11,025 nucleotides of DNA from Deltaproteobacteria bacterium (lineage in GTDB: Bacteria; Myxococcota_A; Polyangia; Polyangiales; Houyiibacteriaceae), in the NCBI GenBank assembly GCA_003647035.1, contig QMMB01000059.1, positions 1 through 11,025 of the forward strand, in the 5' to 3' direction. A program made the translations under genes and the position numbers. Below the pieces are notes generated by a model. It saw only the letters and a program-made list of their open reading frames with translations, had not been told where the DNA came from and searched no databases. Shown piece by piece: positions 1 to 6,055 of the stretch; position 1 is the stretch's first letter; every line of letters begins with the position of its first letter.

Positions 1-3
1 GCG

Positions 4-22
4 GCGCCCGCGGGGCGCTTTT
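4..22 (+). terminator. Candidate intrinsic terminator of an upstream gene outside the window
   Basis: A perfect 6-bp inverted repeat (GCGCCC at 4-9 and GGGCGC at 13-18) encloses a 3-base loop and is followed directly by four T residues (19-22). That is the form of a short rho-independent terminator for rightward transcription, so a forward gene probably ends just left of the window. The T tract is short and the G+C content is high, so it could be chance. Confidence 0.45.
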
Positions 23-222
23 GCGGCCCCTGGGCCAGCGTTCCGGGCGTCGGAAGGGGGCTTTGGGGGGCCAGCTCCGCGAACCGAAGCTCCGCCGTGT
101 ACGTCGGCCCGGGGGGCCGCTCCAACAATGCGCCTGCGAGGAGCTCCATCGGCGAGAGGGTAGTCGCAGCGCCGGGACAAGCAAAGGCGCCTCGCCCAGA
201 GGATTGCAAAGGCGCGCACGGA
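23..222. other. Non-coding leader region with GC-rich inverted repeats
   Basis: I find no convincing gene in this stretch. Reading frames that cross it have no recognisable protein and no good start context. Besides the hairpin at 4-22 there are two more GC-rich inverted repeats: GGCCC at 25-29 with GGGCC at 32-36, and CGGCCC at 105-110 with GGGCCG at 114-119 (3-base loop). Neither is followed by a T tract. They may be structured RNA or remnants of intergenic repeats, or simply reflect base composition. Confidence 0.35.
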
Positions 223-252
223 TTGACTAGGGGTGATTCGATGGCCTACAAC
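223..252 (+). promoter_or_regulatory. Candidate sigma-70-type promoter for the FHA gene pair
   Basis: TTGACT at 223-228 matches 5 of 6 bases of the -35 consensus. TACAAC at 247-252, 18 bases downstream, matches 4 of 6 of the -10 consensus. Transcription would begin near 259, just before the ribosome binding site at 262-268. This supports the ATG at 278 as the true start, because the upstream in-frame GTG at 233 would lie inside the promoter. The call rests on motif matching only. Confidence 0.35.
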
Positions 253-277
253 TCCCGATCAAGAGGGGAACGAGGGC

Positions 278-1066
278 ATGGAGCAAGCTCGCAATTACGT
301 CTGCACGGAGTGCGCAAGCGCGGTTCCGTCCGGACACAAGTTCTGCGGGGCGTGTGGGGCGGGCGTGCCCACCGAGGCGCAGACGCTCGAGACCCGCTTC
401 TTCGGCGCGTTGCAGATGCCGGGCAAGGCCCGTCTCATCGTCGTCCGTGGTGACGAAGCCATGGGCGAGGGGCTCAGCTACCTTCTTCAGGCCACCGAAC
501 ACGTCGCGGGTCGCGAGGCTGACCAGATCCCGTTTCCGAGCGACAACTGGCTCAGCCCTTCGCACGCGAACTTTCTCTACCGCGGTGAGAAGCTCGTCGT
601 GCGGGACGAGGGTAGTCTGAACGGCGTGTACATCAGAATTCGGGGGGCTTCACCGATTCAGATCGGCGACCATTTCATGTGCGGCCAACAATTGTTCCGT
701 ATCGATGCGACGCCGAAGGACACCTCGGGTCCCGAACCGGACCAGACGCATTTCTATGCCTCGCCGAGGCGTCCAAGCGCGTTCCGCGTCACGCAGGTCC
801 TCGAAGGTGGGATGGACGGCATCGTCTGCTGCGCCCACGAGCAGTCGCTTCAGATCGGCCGCGAGGAGTGCGACATCAATTTTCCGGACGACGTTCACAT
901 GTCGCCCCGGCATGCCCGGGTCGAAATGTCGGGGGAATCCCTCGAGTTGCTTGACGAGAACTCCCAGAACGGAACTTACGTTCGCATTCGAGGCGAACGG
1001 GAGCTGAGCCACGGAGACTATCTGTTTTTGGGTAGGAACCTGCTCCGAGTGGAGGTGACGGCGTGA
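278..1066 (+). CDS. Zinc-ribbon protein with two FHA domains (262 aa)
   Basis: Probably a cytoplasmic phosphothreonine-binding adaptor. Residues 9-26 form a zinc ribbon with two CxxC pairs (C9/C12 and C23/C26). Two forkhead-associated (FHA) domains follow. The first spans about 50-145, with G78-R79-E80, S93, H96 and N115. The second spans about 185-260, with G194-R195-E196, S209, H212, N231 and G232. These are the conserved FHA residues that contact phosphothreonine, so both domains look able to bind. There is no signal peptide, membrane segment or enzyme domain. I chose ATG 278 because AGAGGGG (262-268) sits 9 bases upstream; an in-frame GTG at 233 would add 15 residues but has no such support. 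The stop overlaps the GTG of the next gene by 4 bases, so the two are probably co-translated. The partner kinase and target are unknown. Confidence 0.85.
   Translation: MEQARNYVCTECASAVPSGHKFCGACGAGVPTEAQTLETRFFGALQMPGKARLIVVRGDEAMGEGLSYLLQATEHVAGREADQIPFPSDNWLSPSHANFLYRGEKLVVRDEGSLNGVYIRIRGASPIQIGDHFMCGQQLFRIDATPKDTSGPEPDQTHFYASPRRPSAFRVTQVLEGGMDGIVCCAHEQSLQIGREECDINFPDDVHMSPRHARVEMSGESLELLDENSQNGTYVRIRGERELSHGDYLFLGRNLLRVEVTA
1051..1055 (+). promoter_or_regulatory. Strong Shine-Dalgarno site inside the end of the first FHA gene
   Basis: GGAGG lies 7 bases before the GTG at 1063 and inside the last codons of the upstream gene. With the GTGA stop/start overlap (1063-1066) it fixes the start of the second FHA gene and implies translational coupling. 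Confidence 0.75.
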
Positions 1067-2169
1067 TCGTCTGTTCCCGATGCAGCAAGGACAACCAGGA
1101 CCACTACAAGTTCTGTCTCGGTTGCGGCGCGGAGCTCCCGCGGGAGTCCTCCAAGCCACGGTCTTTTTCGGTGCCTACACCTCCGGGTGGGGTGCCGACA
1201 CCCGGCCGGACTACCGACGCCCCTCAGGCTCCTCAGACTCAAGGAGGCCGCGCCGAGGCACTGGCATCGGCGCCACAGTTGGAACTGGATCCGACCCCGA
1301 TGCAACCCGCACGATCGAAGCCGGTGGCCGTGCAGGACCCGCTGCCGCCCGAGCTCGCACCGCTTGGCGAGGAAACGTCCCCGTGCCCGCACTGCGGTGC
1401 GCAGGTTCCCGAGAACTTCCGCTTCTGTCATGTATGCGGCGACGACCTGCACGCGGAGGCCTCGGGTGCACCGCTTGGCGATGCGCCGGCCGAGCGTGTT
1501 TCGGCACCAGCCGTCTCCGGGGCTCCACAGCCCGCTGCGGCATGCGCGCGGCTAGCGCTCATCCAGCCCGACGGTTCCGAAGGCGAATCGTTTCCTTTGC
1601 CTGCGGAAGGCTCCCTGATCGGTCGGGCTACGGGCGGCATCTTCGCCAACGACGCGTATCTCTCGCCGGAGCACGCGGAATTCCGCTTCGAGGGCGACCA
1701 GCTCGTCGTCAAAGATATGGAGAGCCTCAACGGGGTCTACATTCGGATTGAACCCGAGGTTCCGATCGAGCTCTTCGATGGGAGCATCTTCCGCGTCGGA
1801 CAGGAGATCCTGCGCTTCGAGGCGCCAGTTGCACCGGACCCAGCCGACGATGGCACCCAGCACATGGGCAGTCCCCACCGAGGCTACCTGGGCCGCATTT
1901 CGCTGATGATCGGCCGCGAGACCACCGGCAACAGCTTTCCGATCCCGCCTCAGGGCATCCACCTGGGCCGCGAGCGTGGCGACGTCGTCTTTCCTGAAGA
2001 CGGTTACGTCTCCGGCCTCCATTGCCGCGTCAACTCCGAGGTGGGCCATGTGTTTCTCACCGACGTGGGGAGCTCTAACGGGACGTTCGTCCGGGTGTCG
2101 AACGAGTCCTACGTCCCCCAGGGCACCTTCGTATTGATGGGGCAGCAGCTTTTCCGCGCCGAATACTAA
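1063..2169 (+). CDS. Protein with two zinc ribbons and two FHA domains (368 aa)
   Basis: A larger relative of the preceding protein. Zinc ribbon 1 has C4, C7, C18 and C21. A Pro/Ala-rich, probably disordered linker covers about 27-105. Zinc ribbon 2 has C108, C111, C122 and C125, followed by another low-complexity linker to about 160. FHA domain 1 (about 162-253) has G187-R188, S201, H204, N223 and G224. FHA domain 2 (about 276-366) has G302-R303-E304, S317, H320, N339 and G340. The first FHA domain shares the string SLNGVYIRI exactly with the first FHA domain of the upstream protein, which points to origin by gene duplication with gain of a second ribbon. The start is GTG, set by the GGAGG at 1051-1055 and the 4-base overlap. 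By family it should bind phosphothreonine proteins. No enzyme domain is visible and the partners are unknown. Its stop overlaps the stop of the convergent hydrolase gene. Confidence 0.85.
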   Translation: MIVCSRCSKDNQDHYKFCLGCGAELPRESSKPRSFSVPTPPGGVPTPGRTTDAPQAPQTQGGRAEALASAPQLELDPTPMQPARSKPVAVQDPLPPELAPLGEETSPCPHCGAQVPENFRFCHVCGDDLHAEASGAPLGDAPAERVSAPAVSGAPQPAAACARLALIQPDGSEGESFPLPAEGSLIGRATGGIFANDAYLSPEHAEFRFEGDQLVVKDMESLNGVYIRIEPEVPIELFDGSIFRVGQEILRFEAPVAPDPADDGTQHMGSPHRGYLGRISLMIGRETTGNSFPIPPQGIHLGRERGDVVFPEDGYVSGLHCRVNSEVGHVFLTDVGSSNGTFVRVSNESYVPQGTFVLMGQQLFRAEY

Positions 2170-3053
2170 ACCGGCGCCCGCATGAGCCCTAGCGCCGAGG
2201 ACAGGAAGTCTTCGACCCGTTCAGCGATGCGATCCGGTTGCTCGACCGGAGCCGCATGGCTTGCCTCTTCGATTACCTCGAGCTCTGCGTTCGGGATCGC
2301 CGCGGCCATTTCTTCGGCCAGCGCCATCGGCGTGAACGTGTCGTGCTCGGCCGCCACGACCAATGTAGGGACGTCGATCTCCGGGAGGAAACCCCGTGCG
2401 TCGTGCTGCCCTGCACCCTTCAGCATGCGCAGAAACACATCGGGGTCCATCAGTGCGGCGTGCTCCCAGTAGCGTTGAAAGTCTTCCTCTCGGATTCGCT
2501 CGCCGTCGAGCTCCCGACCCGCGCAAGCGACGCGAAACGCCATCGCCGCAGGGACGCGCCCCCAAACCGCGCGCGCGATGCCCGGGAACATGCGCGATCC
2601 TCGAATGAGGCCAGGCAGGACCTGGTCGAGCAGATCGGTCCCGTGAAACGTGCTTGTGATGCGGCCGAAAGTCCCGCACATGAGGACTAACGCAGCGACC
2701 CCTTCGGGGTTCTGCCGATAGTATTCGAGGGCTACTTGGACGCCCATGGAGTGCGCCGCGATGACGGGCCTCGCGACGTCACGCTCGTCGCAGACCTTGC
2801 GAAGATCGCGTGCGAGATCTTCGATCGACAGGCGATCGCGGTCGAGCGGAGGCCCGCTTCGCCCGTGGCCGCGAAAATGCCCGTGCAGGACGCGATGGTG
2901 CTCTGCGAGACGGGGCGCCAGATAACGCCAGGCAAAGCCGTCACAGCCGATTCCATCGACGAGAACGACAGGGGGCGCACCTCCCCCGAGCTCTTCGTAG
3001 AAAAGGCGGGTGCCATCCGCCGCGTCAACAAAGCCTTCGCGCTCGTATTGCAC
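2166..3053 (-). CDS. Alpha/beta hydrolase (295 aa)
   Basis: An alpha/beta-hydrolase-fold enzyme, probably cytoplasmic since no signal peptide is present. The nucleophile elbow is A100-H-S102-M-G104, with Ala in place of the usual first Gly. Likely acid D238 is in EHDTFTP, and likely base H266 is in EEASHAAPVEQP. The HGHFRGHGRSGPP stretch (57-69) and the oxyanion-hole region near VDGIGCDGF (32-40) also fit the fold. The family includes esterases, lactonases, dienelactone hydrolases, haloperoxidase-like enzymes and C-C hydrolases; the sequence does not settle the substrate. The start is GTG. Only 11 bases separate it from the upstream ribbon-helix-helix gene on the same strand, so the two are probably one transcript. 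I see no strong Shine-Dalgarno site, which fits coupling to the upstream gene. The stop overlaps by 4 bases the stop of the convergent FHA gene. Confidence 0.85.
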   Translation of the reverse strand: MQYEREGFVDAADGTRLFYEELGGGAPPVVLVDGIGCDGFAWRYLAPRLAEHHRVLHGHFRGHGRSGPPLDRDRLSIEDLARDLRKVCDERDVARPVIAAHSMGVQVALEYYRQNPEGVAALVLMCGTFGRITSTFHGTDLLDQVLPGLIRGSRMFPGIARAVWGRVPAAMAFRVACAGRELDGERIREEDFQRYWEHAALMDPDVFLRMLKGAGQHDARGFLPEIDVPTLVVAAEHDTFTPMALAEEMAAAIPNAELEVIEEASHAAPVEQPDRIAERVEDFLSSALGLMRAPV

Positions 3054-3064
3054 GCGTCGGGCGC

Positions 3065-3265
3065 TTACTTCTTGTCGGTGTCTTCGGGGCTATCCGGGAT
3101 GTCGTTGACGGAGGGTAGCTTGCGAATCTCGGGAAGGGCGATTTTCACACAGCGCTGGACGATCCACGAGAGTGAGCGATCCAACCTTGCTGACTCGTGC
3201 TTGATGTCGTGTAGCATCGACTCGGGGAAGTACAGGCTTTGCTTGCGCTTATCAGTCGTTGACAT
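3065..3265 (-). CDS. Small ribbon-helix-helix (CopG/Arc-type) protein (66 aa)
   Basis: Likely DNA-binding regulator. Residues 8-14 (KQSLYFP) form the ribbon beta-strand, about 15-28 the first helix and about 31-43 the second (SLSWIVQRCVKIA). That is the ribbon-helix-helix layout, and an acidic tail follows. The KRKQSLYFPE...DRSLSWIVQ pattern resembles, from memory, a small myxobacterial family catalogued as TIGR04563, of unknown function. I chose the ATG at 3265 because GGAGGA (minus strand, 3275-3280) lies 9 bases upstream; a start at 3313 would add 16 residues with no such site. The gene is first in a two-gene unit with the alpha/beta hydrolase. Palindromes in its 5' leader could be an autoregulatory operator. 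It could be an antitoxin-like regulator, but the downstream protein is not a toxin of any type I recognise. Confidence 0.75.
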   Translation of the reverse strand: MSTTDKRKQSLYFPESMLHDIKHESARLDRSLSWIVQRCVKIALPEIRKLPSVNDIPDSPEDTDKK

Positions 3266-3293
3266 CGTAAGTAATCCTCCATGGGGACGCAGT

Positions 3294-3309
3294 GCCAGCT
3301 GGCGATCGC
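3294..3309. promoter_or_regulatory. Two abutting palindromes, candidate operator
   Basis: GCCAGCTGGC (3294-3303) is a perfect 10-bp palindrome, overlapped by the perfect 8-bp palindrome GCGATCGC (3302-3309). They lie between the start of the ribbon-helix-helix gene and its candidate -10 element. Ribbon-helix-helix dimers often bind short palindromes in their own promoters, so an autoregulatory operator is a reasonable inference. Short palindromes also occur by chance in G+C-rich DNA. Confidence 0.3.
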
Positions 3310-3330
3310 GCACCGTTCAACTATCTGGTG

Positions 3331-3359
3331 GTCCTACCCAGGGATAGATGCAGTGTCAA
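3331..3359 (-). promoter_or_regulatory. Candidate promoter for the ribbon-helix-helix/hydrolase unit
   Basis: On the minus strand, TTGACA (plus-strand 3354-3359) is a perfect -35 match. It is followed after exactly 17 bases by TAGGAC (plus-strand 3331-3336), a 3 of 6 match to the -10 consensus. Transcription would begin near 3324, leaving a leader of about 60 bases that contains the palindromes at 3294-3309. The -35 lies only about 20 bases before the divergent protease start. I see no comparable forward promoter for that gene in this gap. Confidence 0.4.
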
Positions 3360-3378
3360 TGACAAAGGTCTAAACGCC

Positions 3379-4689
3379 ATGTTCCATCAGAAATCTGGCA
3401 GCAAACGACTCCGCCTGGCCCTCGTTGGCACGCTTGCTCTGGTGTTCGTTGCGGCCATGGCCTCGAAGGCTCCCGCGCGCCGCAGTCCGTTCGAGCCGCT
3501 GGCGATCTTCGCACGGGCGCTTGCGTATATCGAACTGAGCTACGTCGAGCCGGTCGATCAGGAGAGCCTCGTCTACGGCGCCATTCGGGGGCTCGCAGAT
3601 TCGCTCGATCCGCACAGCGTGTTCCTGGATCCCGAAGAGTACGAGATTCTCAAGAGCGACGCGGAGGGACGATTCGCCGGGGTCGGCGTCGAGGTTTCGG
3701 CACGCGATGGCTGGTTGACGATTCTTTCGGTTTTCGAGGGAGGACCCGCGGCGAAGGCGGGTCTGCAACCCGGTGACCGCTTCCTGAGCATTGACGGTGA
3801 GGAGGCTCGCGACGTTCGACTGTACGACGCCGTTCGGCGCATTCGCGGCGAGCCTGGGACGACCGTCGAGGTGACCGTGCGGCGAAAGGGGCAGGAAAAG
3901 GCACTCGAGCGCACGCTCACGCGGGCGTTCATCGATGTCGACCCCATCGAGGTGGCGCTCTTGGACGACGGGATCATCTACGTGCGGATCAAAGCGTTTC
4001 AGGACGGGACCGCCCGTTTGTTCAGCCACGCTCTCGACCAGGCGGTGATGAAGCGTCGCAAGCGGGGCGGCGTAACCGGCTTGCTGATCGATCTCCGGGA
4101 CAACGGCGGCGGGTTGCTCCACGAAGCGGTGTGGGTCAGCGACGAACTTCTTGCGTCCGGGGTCATCGTGAGTACGCGAGGCCGGGGCGGTGAAAAGATC
4201 AGTGAGTACTCGGCGCGGCGAGCGGGGACGCGCCCGAAATGGCCCGTCGTCGTGCTGATCAATGAGAACACCGCGAGCGCTTCGGAGATCGTCGCGGGTG
4301 CGCTGCGCGACCATGCACGCGCGGTCCTGGTCGGCGTGCGATCCTTCGGCAAAGGCAGCGTGCAGAACGTCTTCGAGCTTCCAGGAGGCAGCGCCCTCAA
4401 ACTCACGACCTACCGCTACTACACCCCGTCGGGCCGCTCCATTCAAGCTGAAGGGATCACTCCCGACCTCGTCGCAGGACAACCTCGGGCGGAAGGCGAT
4501 CCCGAGCCGTTCCGCGAGGAAGAGCTCGAACGGCATCTAGCCGCGCAGCCAAATGGTGCCGGCGTACCGAAGGCGCCGGGGAGCAAGCAGGCTCCCAAGG
4601 CGACCGGCAAAGTAGCGGCTCTGTTTGCCGAAGATTCCCAAGGGCAAAGAGCATATGTCGTCATGAAACAACTGATCCAGTCGCGCTAA
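3379..4689 (+). CDS. S41 family C-terminal processing peptidase (CtpA/Prc type, 436 aa)
   Basis: A secreted or periplasmic serine protease that trims proteins at non-polar C-termini. Residues 1-34 look like a signal peptide or anchor: basic start, hydrophobic core about 13-27, small residues near 28-34. A PDZ domain spans about 95-170, with the substrate-loop region at GVGVEV (101-106). The peptidase core includes LIDLRDNGGG (236-245), NENTASASEI (295-304) and FGKGSVQ (323-329). By the 25-residue spacing seen in E. coli Prc (S430/K455), the Ser-Lys dyad is S300 and K325. All key residues are present, so it should be active. A hydrophilic, Ala/Pro/Lys-rich tail follows about 395. I chose ATG 3379 because it gives a standard signal peptide and has AAAGG at 3364-3368; a GTG at 3292 would add 29 residues in front of the signal. 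It stands alone, convergent with folA. Confidence 0.93.
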   Translation: MFHQKSGSKRLRLALVGTLALVFVAAMASKAPARRSPFEPLAIFARALAYIELSYVEPVDQESLVYGAIRGLADSLDPHSVFLDPEEYEILKSDAEGRFAGVGVEVSARDGWLTILSVFEGGPAAKAGLQPGDRFLSIDGEEARDVRLYDAVRRIRGEPGTTVEVTVRRKGQEKALERTLTRAFIDVDPIEVALLDDGIIYVRIKAFQDGTARLFSHALDQAVMKRRKRGGVTGLLIDLRDNGGGLLHEAVWVSDELLASGVIVSTRGRGGEKISEYSARRAGTRPKWPVVVLINENTASASEIVAGALRDHARAVLVGVRSFGKGSVQNVFELPGGSALKLTTYRYYTPSGRSIQAEGITPDLVAGQPRAEGDPEPFREEELERHLAAQPNGAGVPKAPGSKQAPKATGKVAALFAEDSQGQRAYVVMKQLIQSR

Positions 4690-4695
4690 CCGCAG

Positions 4696-4717
4696 GCCGC
4701 GATCCGCGTTTCGCGGC
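4696..4717. terminator. Hairpin between convergent protease and folA genes
   Basis: A perfect 7-bp inverted repeat (GCCGCGA at 4696-4702, TCGCGGC at 4711-4717) with an 8-base loop fills most of the 28-base gap between the two convergent stop codons. The position suits a bidirectional transcription stop. Only TT follows on the plus strand, so intrinsic termination would be weak. Confidence 0.4.
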
Positions 4718-5212
4718 TTAGCGGCGGCGGAGGAGTTTGAAGGTGATCCCCGGAGTCTCGCCCTCGCGACTCTCCACCTCCACGAACTCGGACAAGTCGT
4801 TGGGAAAATAGGTGTCCCCTTCCACGTCCTCATCGATCGTCGTCAGATGAAGCTCGGTCGCGATGGGTAGTGCCTCTTCGTACAAGCTTGCGCCGCCGAT
4901 GATGAACGGGCAGTCGTCAGTCGTTCTTGCGAGGGCGATCGCTTCGCCGATGCTGCTTGCCGTTTCACAGCCGGCGAAACGGGTGCCCGTTTGCCGGGTG
5001 ACCACGATGTTGCGGCGTTTCGGAAGTGGGCGGCCGATCGAGTCGTGGGTCTTGCGGCCCATGATGATGGAGTGGCCCTGGGTGGTTTGTTTGAAGTGCT
5101 TGAGGTCTTCGGAGACGTGCCAAGGGAGTGCGCCGGCCCTGCCGATCACGCCGTTTCGGGCCACCGCCACGATCAACGCAAGCGGGGCTGGAGGTGGCTG
5201 AGGGTTGATCAC
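4718..5212 (-). CDS. folA: Dihydrofolate reductase (164 aa)
   Basis: Reduces 7,8-dihydrofolate to tetrahydrofolate with NADPH in the cytoplasm. Length is normal for bacterial DHFR (about 160 residues). Visible family features are LIVAVARNGVIG (13-24), LPWH (29-32), the active-site acid D36 in SEDLKHFK (equivalent to Asp27 of E. coli), the MGRKTHDSIG cofactor region (51-60), RNIVVTRQ (67-74) and FIIGGASLY (103-111). The start is GTG, and its GTGA overlaps the TGA of thyA by 4 bases, so the two are translationally coupled. An unusual Pro-rich N-terminal segment of about 10 residues precedes the first strand. It supplies the recycling step for the dihydrofolate produced by ThyA and is probably last in a four-gene unit. 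Confidence 0.96.
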   Translation of the reverse strand: MINPQPPPAPLALIVAVARNGVIGRAGALPWHVSEDLKHFKQTTQGHSIIMGRKTHDSIGRPLPKRRNIVVTRQTGTRFAGCETASSIGEAIALARTTDDCPFIIGGASLYEEALPIATELHLTTIDEDVEGDTYFPNDLSEFVEVESREGETPGITFKLLRRR

Positions 5213-6051
5213 ACCGCCACCGGGGCTTTGATGCGGGGGTATGGGAGGTAGTCTTTGAGTTGGAAGTGCTCGTGCCGGAAGTCGAAGAGGTTGTCGACCG
5301 ATGGGTCGATGAACATGGTTGGGAGTGGGCGGGGCTGACGCGAGAGTTGTAGCCGCGCTTGGTCGACGTGGTTGCTGTAGAGGTGCACGTCACCGAACGT
5401 GTGAACGAAGTCGCCCGGTTCCAGGCCGGACACGGAGGCGGTCATCATGGTCAGCAGCGCGTAGCTCGCGATGTTGAAAGGGACTCCCAAAAAGACGTCG
5501 GCACTGCGCTGGTACAACTGACAGCTCAGGCGACCCTCGCTGACATAAAACTGAAACAAGGTGTGGCAAGGGGGCAGGGCGACGCGTTCGGCTTCTGAGG
5601 GGTTCCACCCCGAGATGATCAGCCGGCGGCTTTGGGGGTTGTCGCGGATTTCATCCAGGACGCGCGTGAGCTGGTCGAAACCGTCGCGCTCGTACGATCC
5701 GTCCTCGCGTTCGGTTGCGCCGAAGTTGCGCCACTGATGCCCGTACACCGGACCGAGGTCGCCTTCGTTTCGCCCGAAGCGCGCTGTCTGTTCGTTAGTG
5801 GCCCATTCGTCCCAAATCGAGACGCCCACTTCTTGAAGATGGCTGACGTGGGTTTGCCCGCGCACGAACCAGAGCAGCTCGTGGATGATCGACTTGAGAT
5901 GCACCTTCTTGGTGGTGAGAAGGGGAAAGCCCTCACGAAGATCGGCACGCATTTGATAGCCGAAGAGGCTTCGCGTGCCGGTGCCGGTCCTGTCTTCACG
6001 CGCGACGCCTTCGTCCAGCACCTTCCGCAGGAGATCGAGATATGCGCGCAT
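5209..6051 (-). CDS. thyA: Thymidylate synthase (280 aa)
   Basis: Converts dUMP and 5,10-methylene-tetrahydrofolate to dTMP and dihydrofolate. Catalytic C162 lies in ALPPCHTLFQFYV. Other conserved stretches are DRTGTGT (20-26), which carries the phosphate-binding Arg, PLLTTKKVHLKSIIHELLWF (43-62), DLGPVYGHQWR (98-108), the paired R142/R143, QRSADVFLGVPFNIASYALL (181-200) and the C-terminus RIKAPVAV, which corresponds to the conserved IKAPVAI end of E. coli ThyA. It is about 16 residues longer than the E. coli enzyme, with extra residues around 112-125. ATG start; only 4 bases separate it from the stop of the upstream MCE gene, and its own stop overlaps folA. This is the flavin-independent enzyme, which makes the neighbouring DHFR necessary. 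Confidence 0.97.
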   Translation of the reverse strand: MRAYLDLLRKVLDEGVAREDRTGTGTRSLFGYQMRADLREGFPLLTTKKVHLKSIIHELLWFVRGQTHVSHLQEVGVSIWDEWATNEQTARFGRNEGDLGPVYGHQWRNFGATEREDGSYERDGFDQLTRVLDEIRDNPQSRRLIISGWNPSEAERVALPPCHTLFQFYVSEGRLSCQLYQRSADVFLGVPFNIASYALLTMMTASVSGLEPGDFVHTFGDVHLYSNHVDQARLQLSRQPRPLPTMFIDPSVDNLFDFRHEHFQLKDYLPYPRIKAPVAV

Positions 6052-6055
6052 CGCC

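Noticed and set aside
233..277. GTG at 233 as the start of the first FHA gene
   Set aside because: It has no Shine-Dalgarno site and lies inside the candidate promoter; ATG 278 has AGAGGGG at the right distance.
3259..3264. TTGACA on the plus strand as a -35 element for the protease gene
   Set aside because: It lies over the start of the ribbon-helix-helix gene, and no -10-like hexamer follows at 16-18 bases.
2166..3265. Classical toxin-antitoxin module made of the ribbon-helix-helix protein and its neighbour
   Set aside because: The downstream protein is a full-length alpha/beta hydrolase with a Ser-Asp-His triad, not a recognised toxin, and it is much larger than usual toxins.
3370..4536. 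Long reverse reading frame (388 codons) opposite the S41 protease gene
   Set aside because: It is an antisense shadow in G+C-rich DNA. The forward frame has all protease motifs, and the reverse protein has no recognisable domain.
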